Positions 1 through 9,057 are shown, counted from the stretch's first letter. The stretch is DNA of 64,000 nt from Curvibacter sp. AEP1-3 (GCF_002163715.1 NZ_CP015698.1:1488001-1552000); one strand, 5' to 3'. Notes: generated by a model from the letters alone, not told the origin. Numbers and translations are program-made.

Positions 1-756
1 GAGCAAATCATTGAACTCCTGCAGGACGAAGTCGGCCCGCCCATGCGCAAACTGACCGGCCTGCTGGGTTCACTGCCTGAAAGCGAAGAAGGCAACCGCC
101 TCGAGCTGGCTGCGGACGAGCTCAAAGAGCGCCTGCGCCGCTTGGCGGACTTGCTGGCCGTGTTCGGCGAAGAAGCCATGATGATGGACGATCGCATGGA
201 CCTTGGCATGCTGGTGACGCAAACGCTGGAGGACCTCAAACCCAAGTCGCTGCAATCCAAAGTGCGCTTTGAGGTCAAGCCGCCCAATGGCACCCTGCCT
301 CCCATTTATGGCAATGCCCGCCTGATCAAACGCGCTTTGTATGAGTGCTTTGACAACGCCCTCACCCACTCGCGTCGCGAGGTCAAAGGTGGTGTGGATT
401 GCGCGGTGCAGATCGGCTACACCCTCACCGGTGAACACGTGCTGATCAGTGTGCGCAACCAGGGGGCTATTGCCCCTGAGGACAAAGGCATTGAAACCCG
501 CGACCTGTTTTCCGCCCGCAGCCCCACCCAAGCCAATGGCCGCCTGGGGCTGCCGCTGGTGAACCGCATTGTGGGGCTGCACGGCGGCAACATGCGCATG
601 TCCATCGTGGATGGTGAAGATACCCGCGTGATGATCGAATTCCCCACCGGTGCTCCCCAGCGCGGACAGGCTAATTTGGATATGGAACAGGCCCAGCGTT
701 ACGCCGCAGACCTCGCCCAGTTGATGCAACGTCGCAAGAAGGAAGACGCAACATGA
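1..756 (+). CDS. Sensor histidine kinase, C-terminal part (5' end outside window)
   Basis: The reading frame is open from base 1, so the true start lies before the window; an internal ATG at 43 is not a convincing start. What is visible is a helical stretch followed by a HATPase_c domain: an N-box around NARLIKRALYECFDNALTHS, and a glycine-rich lid with RLGLPLVNRIVGLHGG near the C-terminus. No H-box is visible, so the phospho-accepting histidine must be upstream or absent. The stop overlaps the start of the next response regulator by 4 bases (ATGA), so the two are translationally coupled and probably partners. Its sensory input cannot be seen. Confidence 0.8.
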   Translation, partial: EQIIELLQDEVGPPMRKLTGLLGSLPESEEGNRLELAADELKERLRRLADLLAVFGEEAMMMDDRMDLGMLVTQTLEDLKPKSLQSKVRFEVKPPNGTLPPIYGNARLIKRALYECFDNALTHSRREVKGGVDCAVQIGYTLTGEHVLISVRNQGAIAPEDKGIETRDLFSARSPTQANGRLGLPLVNRIVGLHGGNMRMSIVDGEDTRVMIEFPTGAPQRGQANLDMEQAQRYAADLAQLMQRRKKEDAT

Positions 757-1124
757 AACGCAAAGCCCTGATCGTGGATGACCAGCCCGACATCCGCAAA
801 CTCATCATGATGACCATGGAGAGCGAGGACTTCGATCTCTATGAAGCTGACAACGGCGAAACCGCATGGATCGTGGCCCAAAAACTGCGCCCCCAGCTCA
901 TCCTGCTGGATGTGATGATGCCCGGCGCATTGGACGGCTACCAGGTGTGTGAAAAGGTGAAGGCCGATCCTGCATTGGCCGGCAACACCAAGGTGATCCT
1001 GCTGACTGCACGCGGCCAGAAAACTGACATTGAACGGGGGCACGAAGCCGGCTGCGATGCCTACCTTGTCAAACCCTTCAGTCCGATCGAGCTGCTCGAC
1101 ACCGTAGACCGCCTGGTCCCATAA
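753..1124 (+). CDS. CheY-like single-domain response regulator
   Basis: A 123-residue receiver domain with nothing attached. The acidic pair is at residues 9-10 (VDD), the phospho-acceptor is Asp53 in LLDVMMPG, and the conserved Lys sits in YLVKPF near residue 105. It overlaps the preceding histidine kinase gene and is followed after 17 bases by a large PAS kinase, so it may relay phosphate between the two kinases. With no output domain it must act through a protein partner. The family call is firm; the partner is inferred from position. Confidence 0.92.
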   Translation: MKRKALIVDDQPDIRKLIMMTMESEDFDLYEADNGETAWIVAQKLRPQLILLDVMMPGALDGYQVCEKVKADPALAGNTKVILLTARGQKTDIERGHEAGCDAYLVKPFSPIELLDTVDRLVP

Positions 1125-1141
1125 GCAAAGGGCGCTGCGCC

Positions 1142-3694
1142 ATGAGTCATACGGAATGGTTGCCAGGGGTCCGCCGTCATCTGGCGGCGCCCTTCAGCAT
1201 CAGCACCATCATCATGGGGGCTACTCTGGCCGTCATGGTGTTGTTGACCGTGGTGTACAGCGCTTACACCTACCACCGCATTGCCGGCGAGACCCTGCGG
1301 GTCGCACAGACCAATGCCACCTCGGTCGCGCGCATGGTGGCGGGGAGCAGCTCCGCCGCGCTCATTGCCGAGCGCCTCAACACCCTTCAGGCCAACGCCA
1401 TTGATGCAGTGCAGCTGCCCGGCATCGACCGCATCAGCATCTACAAGCCCGACGGTGTGAACTTGATGGAAGTGACGCGGGCACGCGATGGCGTGCATGT
1501 GGACACCGGCAAGCACCTGGGCGCCAGCCTTGTGGCCAGCGGGTTGCCCGAAGGTGGACTCGAAAGCGACCACTTTGTAGCCTGGCAGGAAGTCGACAAG
1601 GAGAACACGCTCAACAACGTCTGGGTGCGGGTGGATTACAGCCTGGAGGACCGAGACGCCGAATTGCAGCGCTTGTGGTTGCAGTCGTTCTGGATGGCTC
1701 TGATCCTGACCGGTGTCGTCATGCTGTGCCTGCACATCATCATCCGCAAGGCTTTGGCACCGGTACGTGAGCTCACCGAGTTTGCGGCCCAGATTCCCCT
1801 GCGCATGGGCGACGAAGTAAACCTGCCCAAAGCCAGCGTGGAGGTGGGTCAACTGCAAGCCGCCATCAACCAGGCCAGCCGTGGCATGGCCTTGCAAGTG
1901 AACCGGGTGCAGGCCATTGTGAATACGGCTGCGGAAGCCATCATCGGCTTGGATGAATTCGGCCGCGTGACCACCACCAACCCGGCTGCCTCCAGCATGT
2001 TCGGACGTTCAGAAGACGAGCTTCTGGGGCAGACCATCGAATGCTGCGTACCCGGTCTGAACGAACAGGCCTTGCACGAGATGTTCGGCCAGGGCATGGA
2101 GCACATTCTCAGTATCAGCCGGGTCACACGCCACGACTTCATGGGTACCCGTGCGGACGGGACCTTGTTCCCGGTAGAAATTTGTCTGGGTGAGGTCAAG
2201 AACGACAAAACCCTGCGCTATGCCTGCATCGTGCGAGACCTGACCGACGAACGGGCCGCCCAGGAAACCTCCGAACTCTACGAACGTGCGCTGGCCAGTA
2301 GCCACAACGCCGTGTTCATCACCAATGGCAAGATGGAACACCAGCCCATCGTCTATATCAACGATGCGTTCCAGAAGTTTGTGAACCTTCCGCGTTGGGA
2401 CATTCTGGGCGAAAGCCTGGCGCTGCTGCGCGGCAAGAACGCCGACGACCCGGGGGTGCGCGAACTGACCTTGGCTGTGCGCGAACACCGCAACGCCAAC
2501 GTCACCATCCACCGCGAGCTCGAAAACGGCGAAGTGCAAATCGCTGAGGTTTCCTTGTCACCAGTCATGTCTGACAAAGGCACGTTGACGCACTTTGTAG
2601 GCATCGTGTCGGACATCACCGCTCGGGTGCGCGCCGAAGAGGCCATGGCAGAACGCCGCGCCCAGCTGGACGCCATCTTCAGCCTGAGCCCGGACGGCTT
2701 TGTGATGTTTGACGCGCACGACCAACTGGTGTTTGCCAACCCTGCGTTTGAGCGCATGACCGGTCTGGGCAAACATGCATCCACACCTGTGAGCCTCTCG
2801 CAGTTTGAACAACAACTGCTCTCCCTGTGCGATGAAAGCCAAGCCCTCCCGACCATGCGGGGCGACCAGCCCGATGCATCCTGGGAAGAGAAGCTGCAAC
2901 TCGCGCGGCCCCAGCGCCGCGTGGTCCAGGCGCGCTCGCGCCGCAACGAAGCAGGAAGGCGCGAGACCATTCTTTACTTCCGCGATGTGACGCACGAAGA
3001 CCAGGTAGACCGCATGAAGAGCGAGTTCCTGACCGCAGCGGCACACGAGCTGCGTACACCCATGGTGAGCATCTTTGGCTTCTCCGAGCTGCTGACACGC
3101 CGCAAGTTCACGCCCGAGCGCCAGACCGACATGCTGCAGACCATTCACCGCCAATCAGGCCTGCTGGTCAAAATGCTGAATGAACTCTTGGACCTCGCAC
3201 GCATCGAGTCCCGCGGCGGCTTGGACATGCAAATCAACGCCCACCCATTGGATGAAACGGTGCAGTACTGCATCAAAGGGCTGATGCTCAAAGACACCGA
3301 CCGCCCGGTGCTGCACGACACATTGCCCTCCCTGCAGGTATTGATGGACCCCGAGAAAATGCAACAGGCCCTGACCAACCTGCTGGCCAATGCCTTCAAG
3401 TACTCACCTCAAGGGGGCGATGTGTCTCTCTCCGTGCGCACGGAGGAGGACGAGGGCGGGCGCTATGCCGTCATTGATGTGCGTGACCAAGGCATAGGCA
3501 TGACACCGGAGCAACTGGAGCGCGCATTCGAGCGCTTCTATCGCGCAGATGCCTCAGGCAATATTCCGGGTACGGGCCTGGGCTTGAGTCTGGTGAAGGA
3601 AATCGCCGAATTGCACAAAGGCCGCGTCACCCTGCAAAGCACCTTCGGCGAAGGCACCACGGCCAGTTTGTGGATTCCCCTCGCAGAGGCATAA
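1142..3694 (+). CDS. Membrane-bound multi-PAS sensor histidine kinase
   Basis: An 850-residue hybrid of sensing modules on one kinase core. Order: TM1 at about residues 22-46, a periplasmic domain of ~130 residues, TM2 at about 181-203, a HAMP-like linker, three PAS domains (roughly 255-370, 375-495, 505-620), HisKA with the phospho-accepting His635 in AAAHELRTP, then HATPase_c with the N-box (LTNLLANAFKYSPQGG) and lid (GTGLGLSLVKEI). The kinase core closely resembles the soluble kinase at 4391-5530 (the same DRMKS and FERFYRA signatures), so the two are paralogues. It lies downstream of a kinase/CheY pair and ends facing the leftward HTH-receiver gene. The signal is unknown. Confidence 0.93.
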   Translation: MSHTEWLPGVRRHLAAPFSISTIIMGATLAVMVLLTVVYSAYTYHRIAGETLRVAQTNATSVARMVAGSSSAALIAERLNTLQANAIDAVQLPGIDRISIYKPDGVNLMEVTRARDGVHVDTGKHLGASLVASGLPEGGLESDHFVAWQEVDKENTLNNVWVRVDYSLEDRDAELQRLWLQSFWMALILTGVVMLCLHIIIRKALAPVRELTEFAAQIPLRMGDEVNLPKASVEVGQLQAAINQASRGMALQVNRVQAIVNTAAEAIIGLDEFGRVTTTNPAASSMFGRSEDELLGQTIECCVPGLNEQALHEMFGQGMEHILSISRVTRHDFMGTRADGTLFPVEICLGEVKNDKTLRYACIVRDLTDERAAQETSELYERALASSHNAVFITNGKMEHQPIVYINDAFQKFVNLPRWDILGESLALLRGKNADDPGVRELTLAVREHRNANVTIHRELENGEVQIAEVSLSPVMSDKGTLTHFVGIVSDITARVRAEEAMAERRAQLDAIFSLSPDGFVMFDAHDQLVFANPAFERMTGLGKHASTPVSLSQFEQQLLSLCDESQALPTMRGDQPDASWEEKLQLARPQRRVVQARSRRNEAGRRETILYFRDVTHEDQVDRMKSEFLTAAAHELRTPMVSIFGFSELLTRRKFTPERQTDMLQTIHRQSGLLVKMLNELLDLARIESRGGLDMQINAHPLDETVQYCIKGLMLKDTDRPVLHDTLPSLQVLMDPEKMQQALTNLLANAFKYSPQGGDVSLSVRTEEDEGGRYAVIDVRDQGIGMTPEQLERAFERFYRADASGNIPGTGLGLSLVKEIAELHKGRVTLQSTFGEGTTASLWIPLAEA

Positions 3695-3772
3695 GAGATA
3701 CGGGATAAAGCCGCTGAGGCCTGATGGCACTGCCGCAGCCGCGCGCGGCAGATCGTTACCGATGCAGCAGGT

Positions 3773-4384
3773 TCAGCGCAGGGTCATCTGGCGGTTGCGG
3801 GCCAAGTCTTCAATTGCCGAGAAGTCCACCGGTTTCTGAAACACCACGGTGCCTTCGGGCAGCCCACCCCGGTCGGCCACATCGCCTGCGCTCAGCGCAG
3901 TCACCGCAACCACCTGCAGGTTGGCGTAATCTGCGCCCGCCATCTTGAGCGAGCGCACCATCTCAAAACCATTCATGCCGGGCATGTTGAGGTCGGTGAC
4001 CACCATGTCAGGCATCCACTGGCCGATGCGCACCAGCCCCTGAAAACCGTCATTGGCGGTGCTGAGCTCCACGGGGAAACGCCAGCCCTCGACCATCATG
4101 GAAAAAAGCTGCCGCAAATCGGCATCGTCTTCCACCACCAAGAGGCGCAAAGCCCGCGTGGGTGGCGCGGTAGCGCCATGCACCACGGGGGCCAGCATGT
4201 CAGCCCGCTCCCGGGTGAGCCGGTCGACCGCACTACGGGCAATGCGGCGGTGTCCACCGGCGGTACGCCAGGCAGGCAACACGCCGGACTCCACCCACAG
4301 CTGCACCGTACGCACGGCCACCCCCAGCACCTCGCCCACCTCTCGGGTGGTCATGAGTTCATCGTTACTGGGAATTTTTCGCAT
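3773..4384 (-). CDS. HTH-receiver protein: MerR/excisionase-like HTH fused to a C-terminal REC domain
   Basis: 203 residues. Residues 10-58 form an excisionase/MerR-type winged helix (LMTTREVGEVLGVAVRTVQ, then RTAGGHRRI), normally a DNA-binding fold. After a linker, residues 79-203 form a receiver with acidic residues in VVEDD (about 84-86), phospho-acceptor Asp131 in VVTDLNMPG and Lys in FQKPVDF. This order is the reverse of common REC-HTH regulators. It sits 6 bases downstream of a soluble histidine kinase, the likely phosphate donor. An AAGG ribosome-binding site precedes the ATG. A paralogue lies at 5630-6232. DNA targets are unknown. Confidence 0.88.
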   Translation of the reverse strand: MRKIPSNDELMTTREVGEVLGVAVRTVQLWVESGVLPAWRTAGGHRRIARSAVDRLTRERADMLAPVVHGATAPPTRALRLLVVEDDADLRQLFSMMVEGWRFPVELSTANDGFQGLVRIGQWMPDMVVTDLNMPGMNGFEMVRSLKMAGADYANLQVVAVTALSAGDVADRGGLPEGTVVFQKPVDFSAIEDLARNRQMTLR

Positions 4385-4390
4385 GGCCTT

Positions 4391-5530
4391 TTAGTGCATC
4401 AAATGGGGTTCGGCAGGAGCGGAGTCGTCCGGCAACAGCTCTTGCGCAGGCAGCCACAAAGTGACGGTGGTGCCTGCGCCGGGGGCGCTGCTCAGCTCGG
4501 CTTCGCCCTGCTGCAATTGCATGATTTCCTGCACCAGGCTCAGACCCAAGCCGGTGCCGGGGATATCGCCCAGCGGATGGGCGCGGTAAAAACGTTCGAA
4601 TGCACGGCCGCATTGGGCTTCGTCCATGCCCATGCCTTCATCGCGCACCTGCACGCCGACCTGCTGCTGCCCCCCCACGCCACGCAGCGCTGTAGAGATG
4701 GTGACCGTGCCCCCCTGCGGGGAATACTTCACCGCATTCGAGAGCACATTGAGCAGGGCTTGGCGGGTCTTTTCCGGGTCGGCCATCACCATGAATGCGC
4801 CATGGCGCAGATCGCGCACAAGGCGGTGCTTCTCGGCTTTGTAATGCAGGCCGCCCACCGTACTGTCCACAAGCGCTGCCAAGGGGCAGGACACGATGTT
4901 CAGGTCTTTCCCCTGACGGGCCTCGATACGGGAGAGGTCCAACAACTCATTGATCAGATCAATCAAGGACTTGGCTTGCCGGTAGATGGTGCCCAGCAGT
5001 TCTTTCTGTTTTTCAGGCCCCAACGTACGGACCAGCATCAGCTCGGCAAAGCCGTAAATGCTAGCCAAAGGGGTGCGCAGCTCGTGGGCCGCAGCCGACA
5101 AAAAGTCCGACTTCATGCGATCGATATCGTGGGCCTGGGTGATGTCGCGCAAGTAAAGCGCCACTACCGCAGGCGCCACCTGTACGCGTTTGACTGCCAG
5201 CACCTTGCGGCTGCCATGGGTCCAGACCCGCGTGCACTCGGCAATCGTGCCAGGTGTCGACAGCGCCCATTGCTGCAACTCGGCCCGCTCCTGCAGGCTG
5301 GCTTGTGGCCACCACATGGCTGCCTGGGAATTGGCGGGTACACACTCACCGGCGCAGGTCAGCGTCAACACCGCTTGGTCGCCGGCATCCAGCAGGCTAT
5401 GCATAAGCCCTACTTGCGCGCGCAGGGACTCCACTTCCGCATGGACTTCGGGCTGCTCACACAGCAGCAGGCCAGCGTCTACCGCGCCCTGCAAAGGACT
5501 GACGGTACTGTGGGGGCAGGTCGGTGTCAT
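4391..5530 (-). CDS. Soluble PAS-type sensor histidine kinase
   Basis: About 379 residues from the ATG at 5530; a TTG at 5572 would add 14. No membrane segment is visible. An N-terminal ~140 residues look like a degenerate PAS module ending in VVALYLRDITQAHD. HisKA follows with the phospho-accepting His149 (AAAHELRTP), then HATPase_c with LLNVLSNAVKYSPQGG and GTGLGLSLVQEI. The core is paralogous to the large kinase at 1142-3694. It lies between two HTH-receiver genes, transcribed the same way, and is their best candidate kinase. A copy of the dispersed repeat occupies the space just upstream, leaving little room for a normal ribosome-binding site. Confidence 0.88.
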   Translation of the reverse strand: MTPTCPHSTVSPLQGAVDAGLLLCEQPEVHAEVESLRAQVGLMHSLLDAGDQAVLTLTCAGECVPANSQAAMWWPQASLQERAELQQWALSTPGTIAECTRVWTHGSRKVLAVKRVQVAPAVVALYLRDITQAHDIDRMKSDFLSAAAHELRTPLASIYGFAELMLVRTLGPEKQKELLGTIYRQAKSLIDLINELLDLSRIEARQGKDLNIVSCPLAALVDSTVGGLHYKAEKHRLVRDLRHGAFMVMADPEKTRQALLNVLSNAVKYSPQGGTVTISTALRGVGGQQQVGVQVRDEGMGMDEAQCGRAFERFYRAHPLGDIPGTGLGLSLVQEIMQLQQGEAELSSAPGAGTTVTLWLPAQELLPDDSAPAEPHLMH

Positions 5531-5583
5531 GGCGTAGGTGCCGGTGGGTTTCTGGTCAGTCTCTATAGTCAATTCGATGAATT

Positions 5584-5626
5584 GCGCCCGTGGAATATGC
5601 GCGAGCAGCTACCAAAACCATAGCAA
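5584..5626 (-). repeat. Dispersed ~55-bp repeat, copy 1
   Basis: Read on the minus strand it starts GCTATGGTTTTGGTAGCTG and continues CTCGCGCATATTCCACGGGC, matching the pattern of the other copies. It fills the gap between the HTH-receiver gene and the soluble kinase gene. It shares a 20-base identical block with the copy in apaH. Confidence 0.7.
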
Positions 5627-5629
5627 TCT

Positions 5630-6232
5630 TCAAACGCAAAGTGCTTCCTGTTCCAGCAGCTTCACGGTGAGGGCATCCAGATAGCCGCATAGGCGGTCGG
5701 CGCTCAATGGCTTCTGGTAGCGCACCACGCGCGTGGGCAGCCGGGCATCCTCAGTGATTTCCTGTGGGGACATGGCGGTCAGGGCAATTACGTCCAGACT
5801 TTCAAGGCCGGGCTCATCACCCACAGCCTGCACCAAGGTAAATCCGTCCATGGGCTCCATCACCAGATCAGTCACCAGCAAGTCGGGACGCAGGGCGCGG
5901 ATATGGTCCAGCGCCTGCTCTGCCTGGTTGATGATGGTGAGCTGCACCGAGTGGCCTATGCGGGCCAGCAGTGCCTTGAAAAACGCAATCTGCACCGGGT
6001 CGTCTTCGACCAGCAGGATACGCAGGGGGCGATTGCCGGTCACACCTGCCAAACCGGCGTTGCGCGAGTTCAGCAGTTGATCGACGCTGCTACGGAAGAT
6101 GCGCCGGTGGCCACCGGGGGTGATCCAGGCGTCCAGTTCCCCATTGATCACCATCTTCTGGACGGAGGTGGTCGACAAGCCCAAGAGCTTGGCCGCCTGC
6201 TGGGTCGTCAAAACGTCGCGTTCTACGGTCAT
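5630..6232 (-). CDS. HTH-receiver protein, second paralogue
   Basis: 200 residues with the same architecture as the gene at 3773-4384: an excisionase/MerR-like HTH at residues 6-52 (LTTQQAAKLLGLSTTSVQ, then TPGGHRRIFRSS) and a receiver at about 69-195 with LVEDD, phospho-acceptor Asp122 (LLVTDLVMEPMDG) and Lys in YQKPL. It heads the leftward set of HTH-REC, kinase, HTH-REC. An AT-rich region upstream (6233-6382) probably holds its promoter. Two such regulators around one kinase suggest either two targets or heterodimer formation; both are inferences. Confidence 0.87.
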   Translation of the reverse strand: MTVERDVLTTQQAAKLLGLSTTSVQKMVINGELDAWITPGGHRRIFRSSVDQLLNSRNAGLAGVTGNRPLRILLVEDDPVQIAFFKALLARIGHSVQLTIINQAEQALDHIRALRPDLLVTDLVMEPMDGFTLVQAVGDEPGLESLDVIALTAMSPQEITEDARLPTRVVRYQKPLSADRLCGYLDALTVKLLEQEALCV

Positions 6233-6382
6233 GCCGAGTACTCCGGTTGTGATTCAAATAGTTTTTCAGGTGTCTTGTCGGACTGAAGCAAATGAAATTT
6301 TTGTTTTAAATCATTTATTTAATTATCAATGAATTTATATATTTAATCAAATAAACGCTTAATTCATTTTTGCATATGAGGT
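6233..6382. promoter_or_regulatory. AT-rich intergenic region, probable promoter of the leftward HTH-REC set
   Basis: 150 bases that are strikingly AT-rich (mostly T/A between 6290 and 6375) in an otherwise GC-rich window. It lies between the end of parA and the start of the HTH-receiver gene, both read leftwards, so it would hold the promoter of the latter and possibly a Rho-dependent end of the chemosensory transcript. Exact -10 and -35 boxes cannot be chosen with confidence. Confidence 0.45.
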
Positions 6383-7153
6383 CTATACGGTCACCCACAT
6401 CCGGTCAATCGCGTCGGCCACCACGGCAAAATCCTGCGCCGCCCGGCAATGGGCCGCATGCTGGCGCACCGGTTTGCCCCGCCCGAAGGCCTCAGCCACC
6501 CGGATGTCGTTGCGGATGCCGGGTAACAGTCGGTTGCGGCCGAACTGGTGCCCCAGCCCTTCGCACACTTCCCGGTGCAGCCCGATGCGGGTATCCAGCA
6601 TCACCGGCACAAAGCCCAGCACCTTGAGCTTGTCGTTCATGCCGCGGCTGGCCACGCGGAAGATCACCCGGGCAAGCTGGCGCACTCCCTCTCCGGACAA
6701 AAAGTGCGGCACAAACGGCACCAGCACGCGGTCTGCGGCGCACAAGGCGTTCAGCAGCAAGCCGTCCAGAGAGGGCGGCGTATCCAGAAGCACCAGGTCG
6801 TAGTCCTCCAGCAAGCCTTCGGCCTGCAGCGCCACGCCCAGTGCGGTCGAGGTGTCGCCCGAACCGTTGTGGTTGAACAGCGGGTCTGCAGGCACCAGGT
6901 CCAGGCCCGGCAGCACCTGCTGTCGCAGGGCATCTCGCAGGCTGTTCCGGCCGGCCAGAAAGCTTTGTGCAGATGCCGCACCGCGCACGGGCGGCACGCC
7001 CAGGCCCACCGCACAGTGGCTCTGGCTGTCCAGGTCGATCAGCAAGACCTTGCGCCCTCGGGCGGCGTATTCGCTGGCGAGGTTGACCGCCATCGACGTC
7101 TTGCCGGTGCCACCTTTGCGGTTGGTGATGACGAGAATGCGGGCTGCAGCCAC
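6383..7153 (-). CDS. ParA-family ATPase of the chemosensory operon
   Basis: 256 residues with the deviant Walker A of ParA/MinD proteins (KGGTGKTS, residues 13-20), Walker A' (LLIDLDSQ) and Walker B (VLLDTPP). There is no N-terminal HTH and no parB next to it, so this is not a chromosome-partition locus. It is the last gene of the chemosensory operon and its start abuts the MCP-like gene. ParA homologues in other bacteria (ParC in Vibrio, PpfA in Rhodobacter) place chemoreceptor arrays in the cell. The same role is inferred here, and fits the soluble receptor in the operon. Confidence 0.88.
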   Translation of the reverse strand: MAAARILVITNRKGGTGKTSMAVNLASEYAARGRKVLLIDLDSQSHCAVGLGVPPVRGAASAQSFLAGRNSLRDALRQQVLPGLDLVPADPLFNHNGSGDTSTALGVALQAEGLLEDYDLVLLDTPPSLDGLLLNALCAADRVLVPFVPHFLSGEGVRQLARVIFRVASRGMNDKLKVLGFVPVMLDTRIGLHREVCEGLGHQFGRNRLLPGIRNDIRVAEAFGRGKPVRQHAAHCRAAQDFAVVADAIDRMWVTV

Positions 7154-8401
7154 TTAAAACAACTCGATCTTGGGCAGGCCGTCACTGACCAGGGTTTCAC
7201 CGCCGGTGGCCGACTTGTGTGCGGAATGCTGGCTGGCCATGACGTAGCGCGACACCTGCTGCTCCAGTCGCTGGGTGAGAGACACCAGTCCCTCTTGGTC
7301 CCAGGGCTTGTCGTGCATCTGGTCTGCCACGCTTTGCAGGTGCGCATTGAGCTCGTGCATGGCACCTTGCACCTGTTCGATGCGTTGGCGGATGACGTCG
7401 TGGAACTGGATCTGCCCCAGTGCTTCGGAGAGTTTTTCCACAATTTCCATGTGACCGGTCCGCACACCTTCCACGATTTCCAGCAGGCTGGCCGAACCTT
7501 GTGCAAAGCGCTCCTGCATGGCGGAGATGTCTTCCATCACCTTGCGCATATTGCCCGTGGAGGAGTGGCGGTCGGTGTGGTTCTCCACGCTCTGCAACTC
7601 TTTGTCGATGCCTTCGGTGGCTGCGTTGATGCGGTGGGCAATGTCGACTGCCACTTCTGCCGTGCGGTTGGACAGCACCCGGATTTCTGCAGCCACCACC
7701 GCAAAGCCCCGCCCGCTTTCGCCGGCACGGGCAGCCTCAATGGCCGCGTTGATCGCCAGGAAGTTGGTCTGTCGCGCCACATTGGAAATCACATCCACCA
7801 GGGGGCTGAGCGCTTTGACCTCTTGCAGGCGCTTCAAGCGGCCGAGGTTGGTCTCAATATCCCGCTCCTGGTCCTGGACAAACATTTCCAGAATGGCACC
7901 CAGTTGCTGGTCGACCTGCAGCTTTTCGCGCACCACCTCAGACAGCTCGGCCCCGTTGGCTTCCGAGGCCTGTATGCGCTGCAACTGCTGGCCGGACACC
8001 TGAAACACCGAGTCCACGATCTTGATGACGTTCATCACGCCCTCTTCGGTGTCTTGCACCGAGCCGTCGAGCTGTTGGGCCAACACATCCAGGTAGGGCG
8101 CCACATTGCGCAACTCGGCTGCCGCCTGCTCCGTGGGGATGCATTGCGTGCTTCGTGTAGCGGGTCGGTAGGTTGAAAAACGGCGGATGGCCGGCCGCAG
8201 CACCGCATGCAAGGCAGCGGCCAACACCACCGCAGCCAGCGCTACCAGACCATATTCATGCCGCTTGTCTTCCGCATGCAAGACTTGGCTGGCGGTGTGC
8301 AACCAAGGTGCGCACCAGTAAAGCAAAGCTGCGGTACCCGATGCGGTGAGGGCTGTGGTCAACATCTGTTGCAGCCGGTGGGGATTGTGATCTTGGGACA
8401 T
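7154..8401 (-). CDS. Membrane-anchored MCP-like protein with CheZ-like C-terminal helix
   Basis: 415 residues from the ATG at 8401, which has an AGGAG ribosome-binding site. Two hydrophobic segments near residues 15-32 and 47-65 anchor it with almost no periplasmic loop, so sensing would be in or near the membrane. The MCP hairpin tip is [20 protein letters not shown] with [12 protein letters not shown]. Further on is [15 protein letters not shown], which resembles the active helix of the CheY phosphatase CheZ (D-x-x-x-Q). It lies between a CheY gene and parA. The MCP call is firm; phosphatase activity is a hypothesis from one short motif. Confidence 0.85.
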   Translation of the reverse strand: MSQDHNPHRLQQMLTTALTASGTAALLYWCAPWLHTASQVLHAEDKRHEYGLVALAAVVLAAALHAVLRPAIRRFSTYRPATRSTQCIPTEQAAAELRNVAPYLDVLAQQLDGSVQDTEEGVMNVIKIVDSVFQVSGQQLQRIQASEANGAELSEVVREKLQVDQQLGAILEMFVQDQERDIETNLGRLKRLQEVKALSPLVDVISNVARQTNFLAINAAIEAARAGESGRGFAVVAAEIRVLSNRTAEVAVDIAHRINAATEGIDKELQSVENHTDRHSSTGNMRKVMEDISAMQERFAQGSASLLEIVEGVRTGHMEIVEKLSEALGQIQFHDVIRQRIEQVQGAMHELNAHLQSVADQMHDKPWDQEGLVSLTQRLEQQVSRYVMASQHSAHKSATGGETLVSDGLPKIELF

Positions 8402-8429
8402 GGCGTCTCCTGGCAAAGCCGTTGGCGAA

Positions 8430-8804
8430 TCAAGCCCCGGGCACCACTTGCTTGACCACCTTCACCAGATCGGGGCCTGACACCGGCTTCACCAGCCAGC
8501 CGGTCGCACCCAGCTTCTTGCCTTCATCGCGCTTGCTCGCATCGCTCTCCGTGGTGAGCGTCAAGATGGGCACAAAGCGGTAGCCCGGCAGCGCCTTGAC
8601 CTGGCGAATGAGCTCCAGCCCGCCCATATTGGGCATATTGATGTCGGTAATGATCAGGTCCGGCTTCAAGCCGCCTTTCAATTTGGTCAGGGCCTGCACA
8701 CCGTCTGCTGCTGTTTGCACCGAAAAGCCGTTCATTTCCAGACTGCTTTTCACACTCATCGTCATCGTGAGAGAGTCGTCCACGATCATGATTGTTTTTG
8801 CCAT
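8430..8804 (-). CDS. CheY-like response regulator
   Basis: 124 residues starting [10 protein letters not shown] at 8804, preceded by a strong AAGGAG site, which is why this start is preferred over a longer frame running into the upstream gene. Acidic pair Asp9-Asp10, phospho-acceptor Asp54 ([12 protein letters not shown]), Lys in WLVKPV. This is the form typical of CheY proteins encoded beside cheA. It is one of three CheY proteins in the operon and lies directly after the STAS-like gene and cheA. Confidence 0.93.
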   Translation of the reverse strand: MAKTIMIVDDSLTMTMSVKSSLEMNGFSVQTAADGVQALTKLKGGLKPDLIITDINMPNMGGLELIRQVKALPGYRFVPILTLTTESDASKRDEGKKLGATGWLVKPVSGPDLVKVVKQVVPGA

Positions 8805-8817
8805 CACTATCTCCTTG

Positions 8818-9057
8818 CTAACCGTTGGAAAAGGCACTGCGCAGAGCCGTGTCCAGAGGACCGGCGGCAGGCCAAGCGGCCACGCGCACTTGCGCGGCCA
8901 TGAGTACTTGTAGATTGGCGGGGTGCATGTGGGCACATCCTGAAAAGTCCGCCTGAGCCGACCCGTGCTCCTGCAACCAGGCCAGGAGCACTTCGGCATC
9001 TTCGACACCGACGATGTCGGTGAACACCACCTCTTGGTCTCGGTAGTCAATGGCCAT
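8818..9057 (-). CDS. Small STAS-like protein of the chemosensory operon
   Basis: 79 residues. The pattern of a beta strand, then DAEVLLAWLQEHG, then ADFSGCAHMHPANLQVLMAA matches the STAS fold of anti-sigma antagonists. The usual phosphorylated serine motif (DSxG) is replaced by MHPAN, so it would not be regulated like SpoIIAA. Its ATG overlaps the cheA stop by 4 bases, showing coupled translation. A scaffold or CheA-binding role is guessed from position only. Confidence 0.6.
   Translation of the reverse strand: MAIDYRDQEVVFTDIVGVEDAEVLLAWLQEHGSAQADFSGCAHMHPANLQVLMAAQVRVAAWPAAGPLDTALRSAFSNG

Noticed and set aside
3730..3751. Hairpin between the convergent kinase and HTH-receiver genes as a terminator
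   Set aside because: The stem is only 7 bp and no T-run follows on either strand.
4178..5623. 481-codon plus-strand frame opposite the soluble kinase
   Set aside because: Antisense of a gene with all kinase motifs; the frame has no recognisable domain.
6383..7153. A chromosome or plasmid partition locus (parAB)
   Set aside because: There is no parB or parS-like repeat, and the gene is embedded in a chemosensory operon.
6548..8176. 542-codon plus-strand frame opposite parA and the MCP-like gene
   Set aside because: Spans two real genes on the other strand and shows no domain.
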